Positions 11,365 through 21,642 of a stretch of DNA of 64,000 nt are shown in pieces (the stretch's first letter is position 1; each line of letters begins with the position of its first letter). Made by a program: the position numbers and the translations under genes. The stretch is from Mycoemilia scoparia (lineage: Eukaryota > Kickxellomycota > Kickxellomycetes > Kickxellales > Kickxellaceae), in assembly GCA_027575805.1 (NCBI GenBank), contig JANBPU010000018.1, positions 106,849 to 170,848 on the forward strand, given 5' to 3'. Below the pieces are notes generated by a model. That model ran no database searches and was not told the DNA's origin. It saw only the letters and a list, made by a program, of their open reading frames with translations.

Positions 11365-12573
11365 CTATGGCGGTGCAACATGAGTTGCAGCCAAAAGCTT
11401 TTTCTTGTCGATGTGATGCTTTCGCAAGATGGGATCCAACTCTTTTGGTTCGACGTATAGTTTGTACTTAATGATGCTCATGAACGACCGCTCTATCCGA
11501 GATACATCCTGAATAGAAAAAAGCCCATTAAACTGGCGTGATATATCGCGCGAAGTCATCATACACAGATCGTCACAGTATTTTGTGGCCACAAGGATTG
11601 CTGCCAGAAACGTCAAGTGCGGCGCCGATTGGCATGCTGTGGATCTCTTTGTCAGCCTTTTGCTGAACCTATCCAGATATATCAGCGTGTGGGCAAGAAC
11701 CATCACTGGGATCCGGTTGTCAGCCAGGAAGCGGCTCACAAATGTCGCAAGGTCTGGGTATGCCAGGCTGGGATCTGTGTGATTTGGCGATGCCGTGTGG
11801 GGATTTTTCATATGTTTATACTGCATTTCCTGGAGTGGCTCTAGCCGTGATTTGAAGGAGGATATGATCGAATCCACAAGCGATTGTGGGACTTCGAATA
11901 TCGTCTGCTGGGCAAGTCTCTGGACCTGAGTGGCCCCGCGTATTGGCGCGCAGTGTGGCATTGTTGCGTGTTGAGAGTGCGGGTGGTGGATAGGAGCTGG
12001 CATATTATAGGCTGGGCGACTGATGGCAGAGTGCTGGTGAGATGGGAGAGGCACTGGCATTTGTATTGGGACGATTATTGGTGGCAAGATCTGTTGCTGC
12101 TGGTAGTGGCTATGGTGTTGGGGCAGATACCCCAGCGACTTTCTTGATTGATATTGATTGCTAGATTGTATGCTGTGGCTTTGGCGCTGACTGCCCAAAG
12201 GGTGGTTCATGGCGTTTCTAGCCGTTGTTGAGCGGGGCTTTGATACATGCTCAGCACGTTTTGGAATAGGCACTAGCGTCTCGTGTGAGTAGAACTGCGG
12301 CTGAGGCATGCCCTGTGGTATCATCCCAAGAAACGGGATATTTGTTAGCGACAGTGTGGGTGGTTTGGAAATGTATGGCATTTGCTGTTGGTGATGGTGT
12401 TGTGGGTAATTTATTCCAGGGTTGTTTGTATATATTGCCGGCCTTGGCGACCGTGTGTCGCCTCCAACGCTGTGGCTATAGTACTGTTGCGGCTTGACTG
12501 GCCATTGCGAGGCAAATTGCAGTCTCTCGCCCGTATGGAAGTGTGTATTGGTCACCGCTGGATGTACTGCCAT
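11365..12573 (-). CDS. Pcl/Pho80-type cyclin
   Basis: A cyclin of 402 residues, likely the partner of a Pho85/Cdk5-like kinase controlling morphogenesis or nutrient response. The first half (to about residue 200) is low complexity, rich in His, Gln, Pro and Ser. The cyclin box follows, about residues 205-385: LVDSIISSF, PDLATFVSRFLADNRIP, LIYLDRFSKRL, the helix LTFLAAILVATKYCDD and FSIQDVSRIERSFMSIIKYKL, with the Arg of the YLDR segment and the Lys of VATKY where the kinase-contact residues usually lie. ATG 12573 is the first in-frame ATG; codons upstream of it start with TTG/CTG and are not convincing. No intron is needed. Assignment to the Pcl subgroup rests on the cyclin box pattern alone. 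Confidence 0.82.
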   Translation of the reverse strand: MAVHPAVTNTHFHTGERLQFASQWPVKPQQYYSHSVGGDTRSPRPAIYTNNPGINYPQHHHQQQMPYISKPPTLSLTNIPFLGMIPQGMPQPQFYSHETLVPIPKRAEHVSKPRSTTARNAMNHPLGSQRQSHSIQSSNQYQSRKSLGYLPQHHSHYQQQQILPPIIVPIQMPVPLPSHQHSAISRPAYNMPAPIHHPHSQHATMPHCAPIRGATQVQRLAQQTIFEVPQSLVDSIISSFKSRLEPLQEMQYKHMKNPHTASPNHTDPSLAYPDLATFVSRFLADNRIPVMVLAHTLIYLDRFSKRLTKRSTACQSAPHLTFLAAILVATKYCDDLCMMTSRDISRQFNGLFSIQDVSRIERSFMSIIKYKLYVEPKELDPILRKHHIDKKKLLAATHVAPP

Positions 12574-14204
12574 GATGTATATCAGCAAGTTTGTTGTGAG
12601 TAAATTGAAATGTCTGTATTAATTATTCGTACAGCGCGGAAATGTCATGCCACTCAATTTATCAAAATGTACGTGCTTTCGCTTAACAGAGCATAAAATA
12701 GACGGTGGAATTGTGGACAAGAATGGGAGCTGGACAGAGAATTTAAACACTTGTAGGCAAGAAAGCGAGAGATAGGTGCGAGAAAGCTGGAGAAACGAAC
12801 GCAGCCTGGAAGCCACAAGGCTGATATACTAGTAGTGCAAGCTGCAAATAAATGTACAGAACGGCCTTTGATGTGGGCAGGGTTTTTTGATGGGGTGGTG
12901 GTGTTCTGGGGTTGACTTTCAAGCCCACTCCTCGTGTTTTCCAAGACTACAGATGGCTTACTGTAGGGTTTTCCAAAGACACTCTCAAATATGACCATGC
13001 TCTGCTTTTTCACTATCATGTCCACACACTCTAGTGTGATATTAATCTTTCCATTTATGGAAATCGTGCCATTGTTCTCTTTAACCGCCTAGGCGCCAGA
13101 CTTTTCCTTACTGCTCAGCTCTCTTGGTCCACCCCACCACCCATCCTGTCCTCCCCTCTCCCCGCCATCGTCTGCCCCATGCTTGTGCGCAAGAGACCAA
13201 GTTGAAGCCTTTATCCGCTGCTCGCGTTGCTAGAACCTCCGGGTTTTGACGCTATTTAGTGTGCAAGTGTGACAAGCCTGTTTATCAAAGCACCGCACTG
13301 ATACCGTCCACGATTTTTAAAGCCATGCGTGTTTTTGGCGTCAGCAGTATTTGGTAGAGCCCCGTGCAAACAAGGTAGTTAGCCTTCCCTAACGATGTCA
13401 TCCATCAGCAAGGATTTTACTCTACCCTGCTCTACTCTACTGTTTATGACATGCCCACATCGCCACCTTACCCGCGATTATATCAGACTAAGCCCCTTTT
13501 CTTTAAGCCTCCATGATCCGCCCTTTCCATCTGCCTGTTTATTTGTTTGCTACAGCAATAACCCGAATCATTAAAGGGGGGTTCTCGGATAGCTAGCAAG
13601 TATATGCTTGTGACATGTTTCTCTCTCGCTCTCCCTTTTGGTTGTTATGCTTTTTCGGGCTCCAGCACATAGCTGTAAAAAGGCCACCATATAAAGCAAT
13701 GCAAACAAAACCCTCGTGTCTTGGCGTAAATTGCGCTAAGGATCATCAATTCTGGCTTCCCTTCTCCTCTGATTTACAGTCTGTGGCTTATATATAGCAA
13801 CTAGTTCTCCACCAAAAGGGTACCAATGTATTCCCTGCAAATCAGCCAATAACCCATATACATTTTAGCTGGAGTCTCAGCAATGATTGGCTGGTATCCA
13901 AGGAAATATACTAGTACCCTTTTAGAAGAGACTACTCTGACATATAGAAATGCACTGGGGGTGTTTTGCGGCTTGCTTTGTGGCTGACCACACGTCATTG
14001 CCATTCTCTACAGCACTTTTTAGCATAAAGGAAATGTTGCCCTAAATAGTGAAAATCCTATTCCAAGTTTATGTGTTGGTGATGATTCTATGATCTTTTG
14101 ATATCTTTATTGTGTTGTAAAATAATGTATTTAAGTCACTGCCAAAGCCAGGTAGTGATATTCTACTGCCACCACTACTATCGATACTAGCTATGTGTAT
14201 ACTA
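12574..14204. other. Spacer upstream of the cyclin gene and downstream of eRF3
   Basis: No gene seen. It holds the reference copy of repeat family A at 13803-13932. Open frames here are short and unlike known proteins. A CT-rich tract lies around 13100-13200. Confidence 0.55.
13803..13932 (-). repeat. Family A inverted-repeat element (best-preserved copy)
   Basis: A 130-nt foldback element. The left end AGTTCTCCACCAAAAGGGTA and the right end TACCCTTTTAGAAGAGACT, read on the other strand, form an imperfect terminal inverted repeat extending about 30 nt. A second inner inverted pair is AGCCAAT and ATTGGCT. It has no ORF, fitting a non-autonomous MITE-like element. Confidence 0.68.
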
Positions 14205-16400
14205 TTAGTTGGCATTGACCTCGGTGGTCTGTATAAGCTTAGTAATCTTGCCAATGGCAATGGTCTTGCCTTCATCACGAAGAGTGAAGCGTCCAAGCTG
14301 AGGGAATTCTTTGAATTTTTCTATGCAGATGGGCTTGGTGGCTTCGAGGCGCGCAATGCAGTGCTCGCCCTTGCGCAAAAATGGTGGTGGTCTCTTGGAG
14401 ATGGCTCCCTTCTTGTTAACAGAGTGGAGGAGCTGAGTAAGGACAACTTCCTCCGTACAGTTGTGGACATGCAGGACTGCACTATAGCCAGCAGTGATGA
14501 TGTTTTTCACATCAAGAACTACCAAATGCGCGTCAAAGCTCTTGGTGCTACGGCATGGGTGCTTAGTGTCAGTGAGAACGAAGCCCTCACTGACCTCATC
14601 TTCCTCAACGCCACGCAGACGAACGCGAACATTGTCTCCACAGACTGCCATTCCCACTTCCTGGTCATTCTCGCCATATATGGCCGTGACTTCGCAAGAT
14701 GTCTTGTTGGGCATCAGCAGTACCTTTTGGTTAACCTTGACGTGTCCAGATTCCACCTTTCCGCTGATTATGGTTCCCATGTCCTTGTATTTCTCGCTAA
14801 TTGGAAAGCGTAATGGGCCATTTATCTTGCGCTCAACTGCATTCATAGAGTCCAATGTTTCGAGCAATGAAGGGCCATTGTGCCAGCTGCAGTCTTTGCT
14901 TGCGACTCTGTCTTTCACACCAGCGCCGGTAAATCCGGAAATAGGCATGAAGATAATATCTATATGCAAGTCATTGAAATTGGTGAAAACATGTACGTGT
15001 ATCTGTTTGGCTATTTAGTATAATGAATTTTCCATTTTAATGGTTCGCGAATATGAGTGATTATTTTTGAAGGACTAAGTTTTACTAGTAGGCCAGTTTC
15101 AACTTGCATACTGGTCTCCATATATTTTCATTGATCAATGTATCATCATGCAATATCCGCATTCAGCCCTTCAAGAATAACTACTCATATATGTGGTTGC
15201 GAATTTAAACTTACCCCCCTTTTGGCTATAGCCCGCTCCTTTGAGGAATGGTGTTAGCTTGGATGTAATTTCATCGTAACGTGCCTTATCCCACTTGACA
15301 GTGGGGTCGTCCATCTTGTTGATGACAACGATGAGTGTCTTCACACCAGCTGTTTTGGCCAAAATGGCGTGCTCGCGGGTCTGACCACCCTTATCAAATC
15401 CAGTTTCGAATTCACCCTTACGTGCGGAAATGACCTATTTGCACCAGAGGTATAGATCAGTAGCTAGTTTTTTAAAATCATCAAATGCAGGGCCAAATGC
15501 ATTTTTGTAGCTGCTCTTTGAAATGTCTTACCAAAACTCCAACATCCGCTTGGGAGGCACCGTTAAGCATATTTGGAACAAAGTTCTTGTGGCCAGGTGC
15601 ATCGAGTATTGTGTATCTACGCTTGGGGGTCTCAAAGAACGCACGACCGCATTCAACAGTGATACCCTTGGCTCTTTCCTCAGAGTTTGTATCAAGAGCC
15701 CATGATAGATACCAGGATTCACGGCCTGCCTCTTTAGCGTCTCTCTCATATTTCTCCAATGTACGCTTATCGACCATACCAGTTAGGTATCTTTAAGAAT
15801 TAACAGCATACACGTTAGTCTGTAGGATATAATAGTACAAATATATGACAGTATAGCTTCAAATTGTGCTTACAGAATGTTTCCTCCCAATGTGGATTTT
15901 CCAGCATCCACATGCCCAATGAATATAACATTAAAGTGTTCTTTGAAGTGTTCATCAAGCTTGATCTCCTCATCCTTTTCTAGTTCTTTGGTCTCCTCTG
16001 ATTTGGGCTTAGTGGATTTTAATGGAGCAGGTACTGATGAGGTGGATGAGGTAGTGGGAGCTGGTGAAGCAGATGGAACAGGTTTAGGTTTGGCTTGTGG
16101 AGTTGGCTCTTTAGGCTTAGGCGAAGGTGTGGAATTGTCCACTTTTAGGGACACTACTTTGGGTGCACTGCTAGATGCAGGGTCAGCTCCCGTGGAAGAT
16201 ACTGGCTGAGTGGTAGCAGTGGGGGCGGTAGCTACGGGATTTGGGGGAGCTGCCTTCTTACCCAGGAATGAGGGAACAAATGTTGGTGCTTTAACATTTA
16301 GTGGCTTAAATTCTCTGGCATTAGCATTCAGACTAATGTTTCCGATTTTCTTTGTAACATCGTCAATGTTGTCGGAGACGGGGTTCTGGTTGTTGGACAT
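14205..16400 (-). CDS. SUP35: Translation release factor eRF3 (GTPase)
   Basis: eRF3 is the GTPase that works with eRF1 at stop codons. Exons are 16400-15874, 15790-15532, 15434-15215 and 14959-14205, giving 586 residues. The N-terminal 130 residues are Pro/Ser/Ala/Thr-rich, not the Gln/Asn-rich prion type of yeast. Near residues 22-48 overlapping PAM2-like motifs are visible ([10 protein letters not shown] then [12 protein letters not shown]), which bind the MLLE domain of poly(A)-binding protein in animals. The G domain shows GHVDAGKS (G1), DAPGHKNF (G3) and NKMDD (G4). The two beta-barrel domains follow, with GFVLTD and the C-terminal [17 protein letters not shown] typical of eRF3/EF-1alpha. 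Intron 3 (15214-14960) is mostly a family C element. Confidence 0.95.
15052..15189 (+). repeat. Family C inverted-repeat element inside eRF3 intron 3
   Basis: Left end TATGAGTGATTATTTTTGAA; the right end read on the opposite strand is TATGAGTAGTTATTCTTGAA. The ends differ at only a few positions over 22 nt. The 138-nt element lies wholly within the 255-nt intron, so it is removed by splicing; its strong foldback could influence that splicing. Confidence 0.7.
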
Positions 16401-17008
16401 TTTGAATTGGGTATATTTATATAGTTACTTCGAATTCAATCTATCGTACGAAGCTTTTTGCGATGAGCTTTGAATTTTATAATTGCTAGGCTTTGATGCT
16501 TTTAAATGGCTAGTATATTTGGCTATTACCTTCTCAAACAATCACACGAACGCACACACACACACACACACTATTGGGTAGTGTTAGTTCTGAAATATTT
16601 CAAATTTAAAATTATGAATAGACAAAGATTAAAGAGTAGCTATTAATTCAAATTGTTGAATAAAGCTTGTTGGGGATAAAACTTGTTTAATCCTTACAGT
16701 ATAATGATCAGATTACAATAAACAATTGGCTAAAGATTAGGCTTTCTGGCACTTTGTCAAATGACATTGGTGAATAACTGTTTAACAATTGGTTTATTTA
16801 TTTAAATCGCAAAAGGGTGTGCTAGGAATTGATTAATGGGACAAACTCTATTTGGGAATGCTAAGGAGATTGATGAAGGGAATGTACTATTATACGGGAT
16901 GAGATGTTTTAGCATATCCTCTTATGAGGTATAAAACTACTGGTGGCTTTCTATGCTTTTGATGTTAGAAACAAAATACATAAGTCAGCTTTGTCTACTC
17001 CAACCAAA
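16401..17008. other. Spacer between eRF3 start and HID1 stop
   Basis: No gene seen. A CA microsatellite lies at about 16552-16571. The sequence next to 16400 should hold the eRF3 promoter, but I see no clear element. Confidence 0.55.
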
Positions 17009-20000
17009 TCACCTCTGCCTTACAACAAATAATCTACAATGGCTCTTTTTCCAAATGCCAAACCTAACTGAATCGCACGAGTATATTCTCCCCAGCAAAA
17101 AGCTTTGGTACCATGCCTCCATACTTGGGGTTGATCCGATGATGCGTGGCCTGATCTTTGGCTTGGTCGACTCAAGATCCGGAAATTCTTTCGCGGCTGT
17201 GTTTGACCCTAGCCAATCAACCACACCTTGTGTGACCTCTCGCTCTACAATGGGATCCATATACTGGGATTGTCCATTGCTCATTCTTTCTTTATCGGTG
17301 TTTGGTTGCGGTTTTGACGCGCCTTGTTCAGACTCGACTATGGATGGCCTGGAAGCAATCTCCGCCTCTATCCTTTCAGCAATGGCGTTGATATGTGGCT
17401 CAAGTTTTTCAGTAATTAGCAAGAGAGGTTCTAGAGGTAGATCAGGGAGCCACGAGTATACCTAGCAATTGAAATATTAAAGAGAGGGGTTAGCGGTGGG
17501 CAGAGCAAACAATTGATTGAAAACAGCAAATAATCAGAATATTTACCCATTCTTGAGTTGGTTGGAAGGTTGGCTTCTTTGGCCCATCGTCACGATCTGA
17601 AGATACAGTCGTGGGACTTGCTGATGAATTGGATTTAGCACCAGAAGAATAAAGTGCCTTTTTGTAAAAGCTCAAATACCCCAAAAAGCCACTGTTAGAT
17701 GACTGATGATCAGAACTCGCCTTTTGAGCCATTATTTCAGACTTATTTTTCTTTAATGCTGCCAACGCCGACTTGGCTTCTTCGAGGTTAAAGTTGCTGA
17801 GACGCTGTAGCATATCACGAGATTTCGAGATTTCATAGATGAGATGTGGATTGTCCATGGAACGGTAGTGTACGACATAGTCTAAGGCCTCGGTGAGACA
17901 TATTAGCCATTGGACGTGGATTTGGCTGTCAATAATGAACGGTGGAGATGAAATGATTTCAAACAAGCGCATAATCTGTCTTGAAGAGGTCCTTGATAGT
18001 TGCGTCAAGTATGGGCCAGAGTTGCGAATTATTCCAAGAAGCATGAAACAGATTTGGGGAGGGGTGGTCTTTGAGTTCATCATAATGCTGTAGACAGCCG
18101 AAACCAACAGATCACCATGGTTTACAGCCGTCTCTGGTATTCGCATGGTTGTTGGCAAGACAGACTGTTCAAATGGCTGCGCAAGCCTGGTGGCAAACTC
18201 GTGGCTTTCTAGCATATAGTGGATGACCTGTGTAGTCATCCTAAGCATATCGATGCGGACTATGTGTTGGATATCGATAAAGTGTTAAAGAACAATAGAC
18301 CATTGGTATATGGTGGTTTAAAAAATACGTATATGGCGTACCTGGATTGTCCTTGTTTTCTAGCATAAAGTAGACCAGTATTGTGTATAGTCTCAATGTG
18401 CTATTGTGGTCAATGATATATGCCCGAAGTCGCTAAACAGTCGAAACAATGCGTCAATTTCAATGAATGGTCAGCATCTATAAATAAGTACCTCTGGTAA
18501 AAGACTTACATTGTTATATTTCATGAGACACCACAGAAGCATGACAGTTTCGCTGACTATATCACCAGTCTTTGCTTTTATAGGAATTGAGCTCAAAATA
18601 GACAGGTTCCTTTTCATAGTTGTGTCGAGAATTCGTAATATGTTGGCAATAAGATACTCAAACTCTTGGTTTCTGTGTAATTTGGATATGAAAACACGGA
18701 ATAGGTTTTGGTGTCCTTTGTTTATGGAGCTAACTATTTGCTGCGGCTTATCTGATTTGAGCTATAGTATAAAATATAAAAGACAGTTTTAGCTTGAGCA
18801 TCAAGAATCGCTATCAGGATCAATAGTGATAAACAGGACATTTGCTTACATGAGACAAATCTGCTTCTTTTCCTTTGTCAGAAATTATAGGCTCCGATCC
18901 TGACAGCGAAACACCCGTGTCTGTCGTGTCCGGCCGTTTTTGATTTCTTATACTATTCGACTCATCATAAGAGAGTATTACGAGAAGTGTTTGTAGTGTT
19001 GTTATTGAGAGAGTTTCCAGGACATTTGCCGCGGGCGAGTTGCGGTAGTTGACACCCCAACCTTGTGGGATCTCCTTGAGCCCCATGTTTATAAAGCTAC
19101 ACAGTATAGTGAGCACCAGTCTTTGATTGCTGTTATATCCTACATGGGCCAGGGCTGGATTCCGTGCACTCATCAGTTTAGCTACATTACCAAATATAAG
19201 GTTTTAGATCGGTGCTTAGATGAAAGCAATTACAAAGCATTATGCAGGCAGGATTTTTTGTAGCTACCTGGTGGAATGTACATGGCTTTGGACAGGAAAA
19301 CAAGCAATAAACGCATGACCTCTAATCTTCTGCTTATATGTTCTGCAGATGAGCCTGTAGACAACGATTGTCCTATTCCGTTCTCCCTAAAAGTGTATTT
19401 ATGTGGTATTTAATATAAAATTGATATATGGCCAGATTTCACAGGGATTTAGCCAAAATGGGGAGTCCCCAGGAGTCTGCATATAAAATAGTAGATGGTT
19501 GGACCAAAATCTGAGGACACATTTCTGCCTACAATATGCTTGATCTCAAGAGAAATCTCGCCGATTATCAGCAATGATATCAACAGTTGTTTTCCCGCTT
19601 ACCATATGGTATATCTAACGTATGGGCTTTCGCCAACAGTGCTCTGCGGAACTGTGAATCCCGAGGTAAATAGTAGATCTATTATTGCAGCGGCTAACTG
19701 TGTGCCTGGAACTACCGTGTTTCCATGAAGCTACATATTTTTGCAGAACCAGCCATCAGTTTGGACTTAAATGTGTCTATCATTTCTACTAAATTACAGT
19801 TGCTTACATCATTTCGATTGGTCCATAATAGTTCGGTATCAACTCCGACTCCAGCATCAGACTGCTCATACGCTATCGGAATGATGCGTGTAAGGACTCT
19901 TACACAGTTTAGTAACTGCCGTTCAATATCATGGTTCTTTGCCAATTCTGGATGCAATTTGAGCACCTTTAACTTATCGAAAACCTGTTTATGTTTACAA

Positions 20001-20595
20001 AGATATTTAGATAACAATGTATGCAATGTCAAGATATATATATATATTTCAAGTATTTCCAAAGATATAGGAAGACTGACCTTGTCAAAAAGCATTGTGA
20101 AGTTTTCTGGTGCATGGTTACGTATACTTCGAATATCCGCCAAGGTGATCAAGGTAAAGACATCGTCGGGTGATGTTGGGAGTAGCCAGAACTACATATG
20201 AATCATGTAATGTATTTGTTACCATTAATTGAATCCAAAAGCACACATCAAACCAAGCATAGCCATGTCGACTCTACTGCCTTCTGCTGCTGGTTGCTAC
20301 TTGACACATATATGCAAATGTATATTCTGTGCAAGATACTTACTGGATCCCATATCGATTCGTCTGAAGCTGGGAGGTTCTATTGTTGTAGTTGTTGTTG
20401 ATAAAGCAGGCATATCCAAGTCAGTCCCTCAGAAAGCTTATCCTAAAAAACAACTCGGGTGGTTCTTAAATGCACCCCTAATTGCTTTTTGGTTAGCCAA
20501 TTAGACCTTGAAAGAATCTCTAAGTACTATACCCTTTCTTTCGCTAGCCTAAATACGTCCTGTTTGAAAGTCGACTTGCTGTTAACTCCGCCCAT
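17009..20595 (-). CDS. HID1: HID1-family Golgi/dense-core trafficking protein
   Basis: HID1 proteins (C. elegans hid-1, S. pombe ftp105/hid3, yeast Ecm30) are peripheral Golgi proteins acting in vesicle and protein sorting. I rebuilt eleven exons: 20595-20533, 20379-20344, 20191-20081, 19984-19808, 19730-19603, 19386-19268, 19181-18850, 18761-18510, 18432-18342, 18259-17547 and 17461-17009, giving 824 residues; every junction stays in frame. The N-terminus MGGVNSKSTFKQDVFRL has the family's Gly2 (possible N-myristoylation), then IWDPFWLLPTSPDDVFTL, the LLNCVRVLTRIIP helix, ADLLF-like IIDLLFTSGFTVP, VMRLLLVFLSKAMYIPP, and a C-terminus with WLPDLPLEPLL and a MEAWYQSFLLGRIY segment. The 12-codon exon 2 and 21-codon exon 1 are short, but both supply expected conserved residues. 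Intron 5 holds a family B repeat. Confidence 0.9.
19452..19585 (+). repeat. Family B dispersed repeat inside HID1 intron 5
   Basis: Same block order as other family B copies: CCCCAGGAGTCTGCATATAA, TTGGACCAAAATCTGAGGAC, TTTCTGCCTACAATATGCTT, then GATCTCAAGAGAAATC. It fills most of the 216-nt intron between HID1 exons 5 and 6. Confidence 0.62.
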
Positions 20596-21642
20596 TTATA
20601 AAACGATGTGAACGGCAATGTCAAAATATGTAATGTTTCAAAAATATAAATGTAATCTAGGTAGAGACAAGCTTGAAGGTAGACAGGGATGATGCAACAC
20701 AAGCCAAGCAATACACACATACATGCCTAATGTATCAGTGATTTTAAGATTATTCTGTAATCAACTGTTTTGGCTGATGATTGATTGATAGTAACGGCTC
20801 AACACTATGGTCTTTGAATTTGTTCGCTTCAAAGGCAAAAATGCCAAGAATGGTTGTCGGTTTGGGTTTTCTGATAGCACCATAAAGTCCTATTGCCATA
20901 TACTTAGCAGAGATTAGTCTATGCGAAACTTTATCGTTTTCCAAAGGCGTTTTGTAATAGAAGGCAAGGAAGTCGAATATAGCATCAAATGTAGTTTAAA
21001 GAACCGAGTAAAAGCATTCTTTTTGTTTATCTTTTTGATTATTGAGTAAAATGGGGTGTAGATTTATATAGGCTATTGGTTAAGCCTATTTGGAAACAGT
21101 TTTAACTTCAATTCATGCTTAGGTAATCACCAATAATAAATAACTTATAGTCGTTTAATATCAACCCACCACATGCCTCTAGACTTTGTTTTTTGGATCT
21201 CTACAGTACATCAAGGTACAAAGTGGCAAAAGGTGGTGCCATCTGGCAACTAAGTTCTAAATGCAACCAATTTTCTCGGTATGGTTGGGCCAAAATGTGA
21301 GGGCCCGCTTCTGCCTACCATACATTCGATCACTAGTGAAATCCTCCCATATACAAGAAAGGTTTAGTATAGATGGATTATAGCTCAATGCTACAGACTC
21401 GAACGGTTTGTCACCAATAATTTTAAACGCCTTAAAGCATGATGTTAAAAATCAATACCCATAAGAGATGGAATAAACCTCTCAGTATATGTTTACTAAT
21501 AAACAAATCACTGCGGCTAACGTACCTAGGTTATTGAGTCCTTTGCAAGAGTGATAATACCTTTTTCTTGGTAGATTGGGTCTTATCCTCATGGTACAGA
21601 GCTAGGTATATTGTACAAAGCGCCCCATCCGAATATCAAAAC
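20596..21642. other. Spacer between divergent HID1 and GPI13 genes
   Basis: A shared upstream region for two divergent genes. It contains a family B repeat copy (21226-21345). A 64-codon minus ORF near 20750-20944 is unsupported. No clear TATA or operator can be named. Confidence 0.5.
21226..21345 (+). repeat. Family B dispersed repeat
   Basis: Carries GGTTGGGCCAAAATGTGAGG, GCTTCTGCCTACCATACATT and CGATCACTAGTGAAATCCT, all aligned with the copies at 10645 and 19452. It lies within the HID1-GPI13 divergent promoter region. Confidence 0.6.

Noticed and set aside
21568..21642. Upstream extension of GPI13 from a TTG codon
   Set aside because: Non-ATG start, and the residues are unlike the PIG-O N-terminus; ATG 21643 precedes the conserved first helix at the usual distance.
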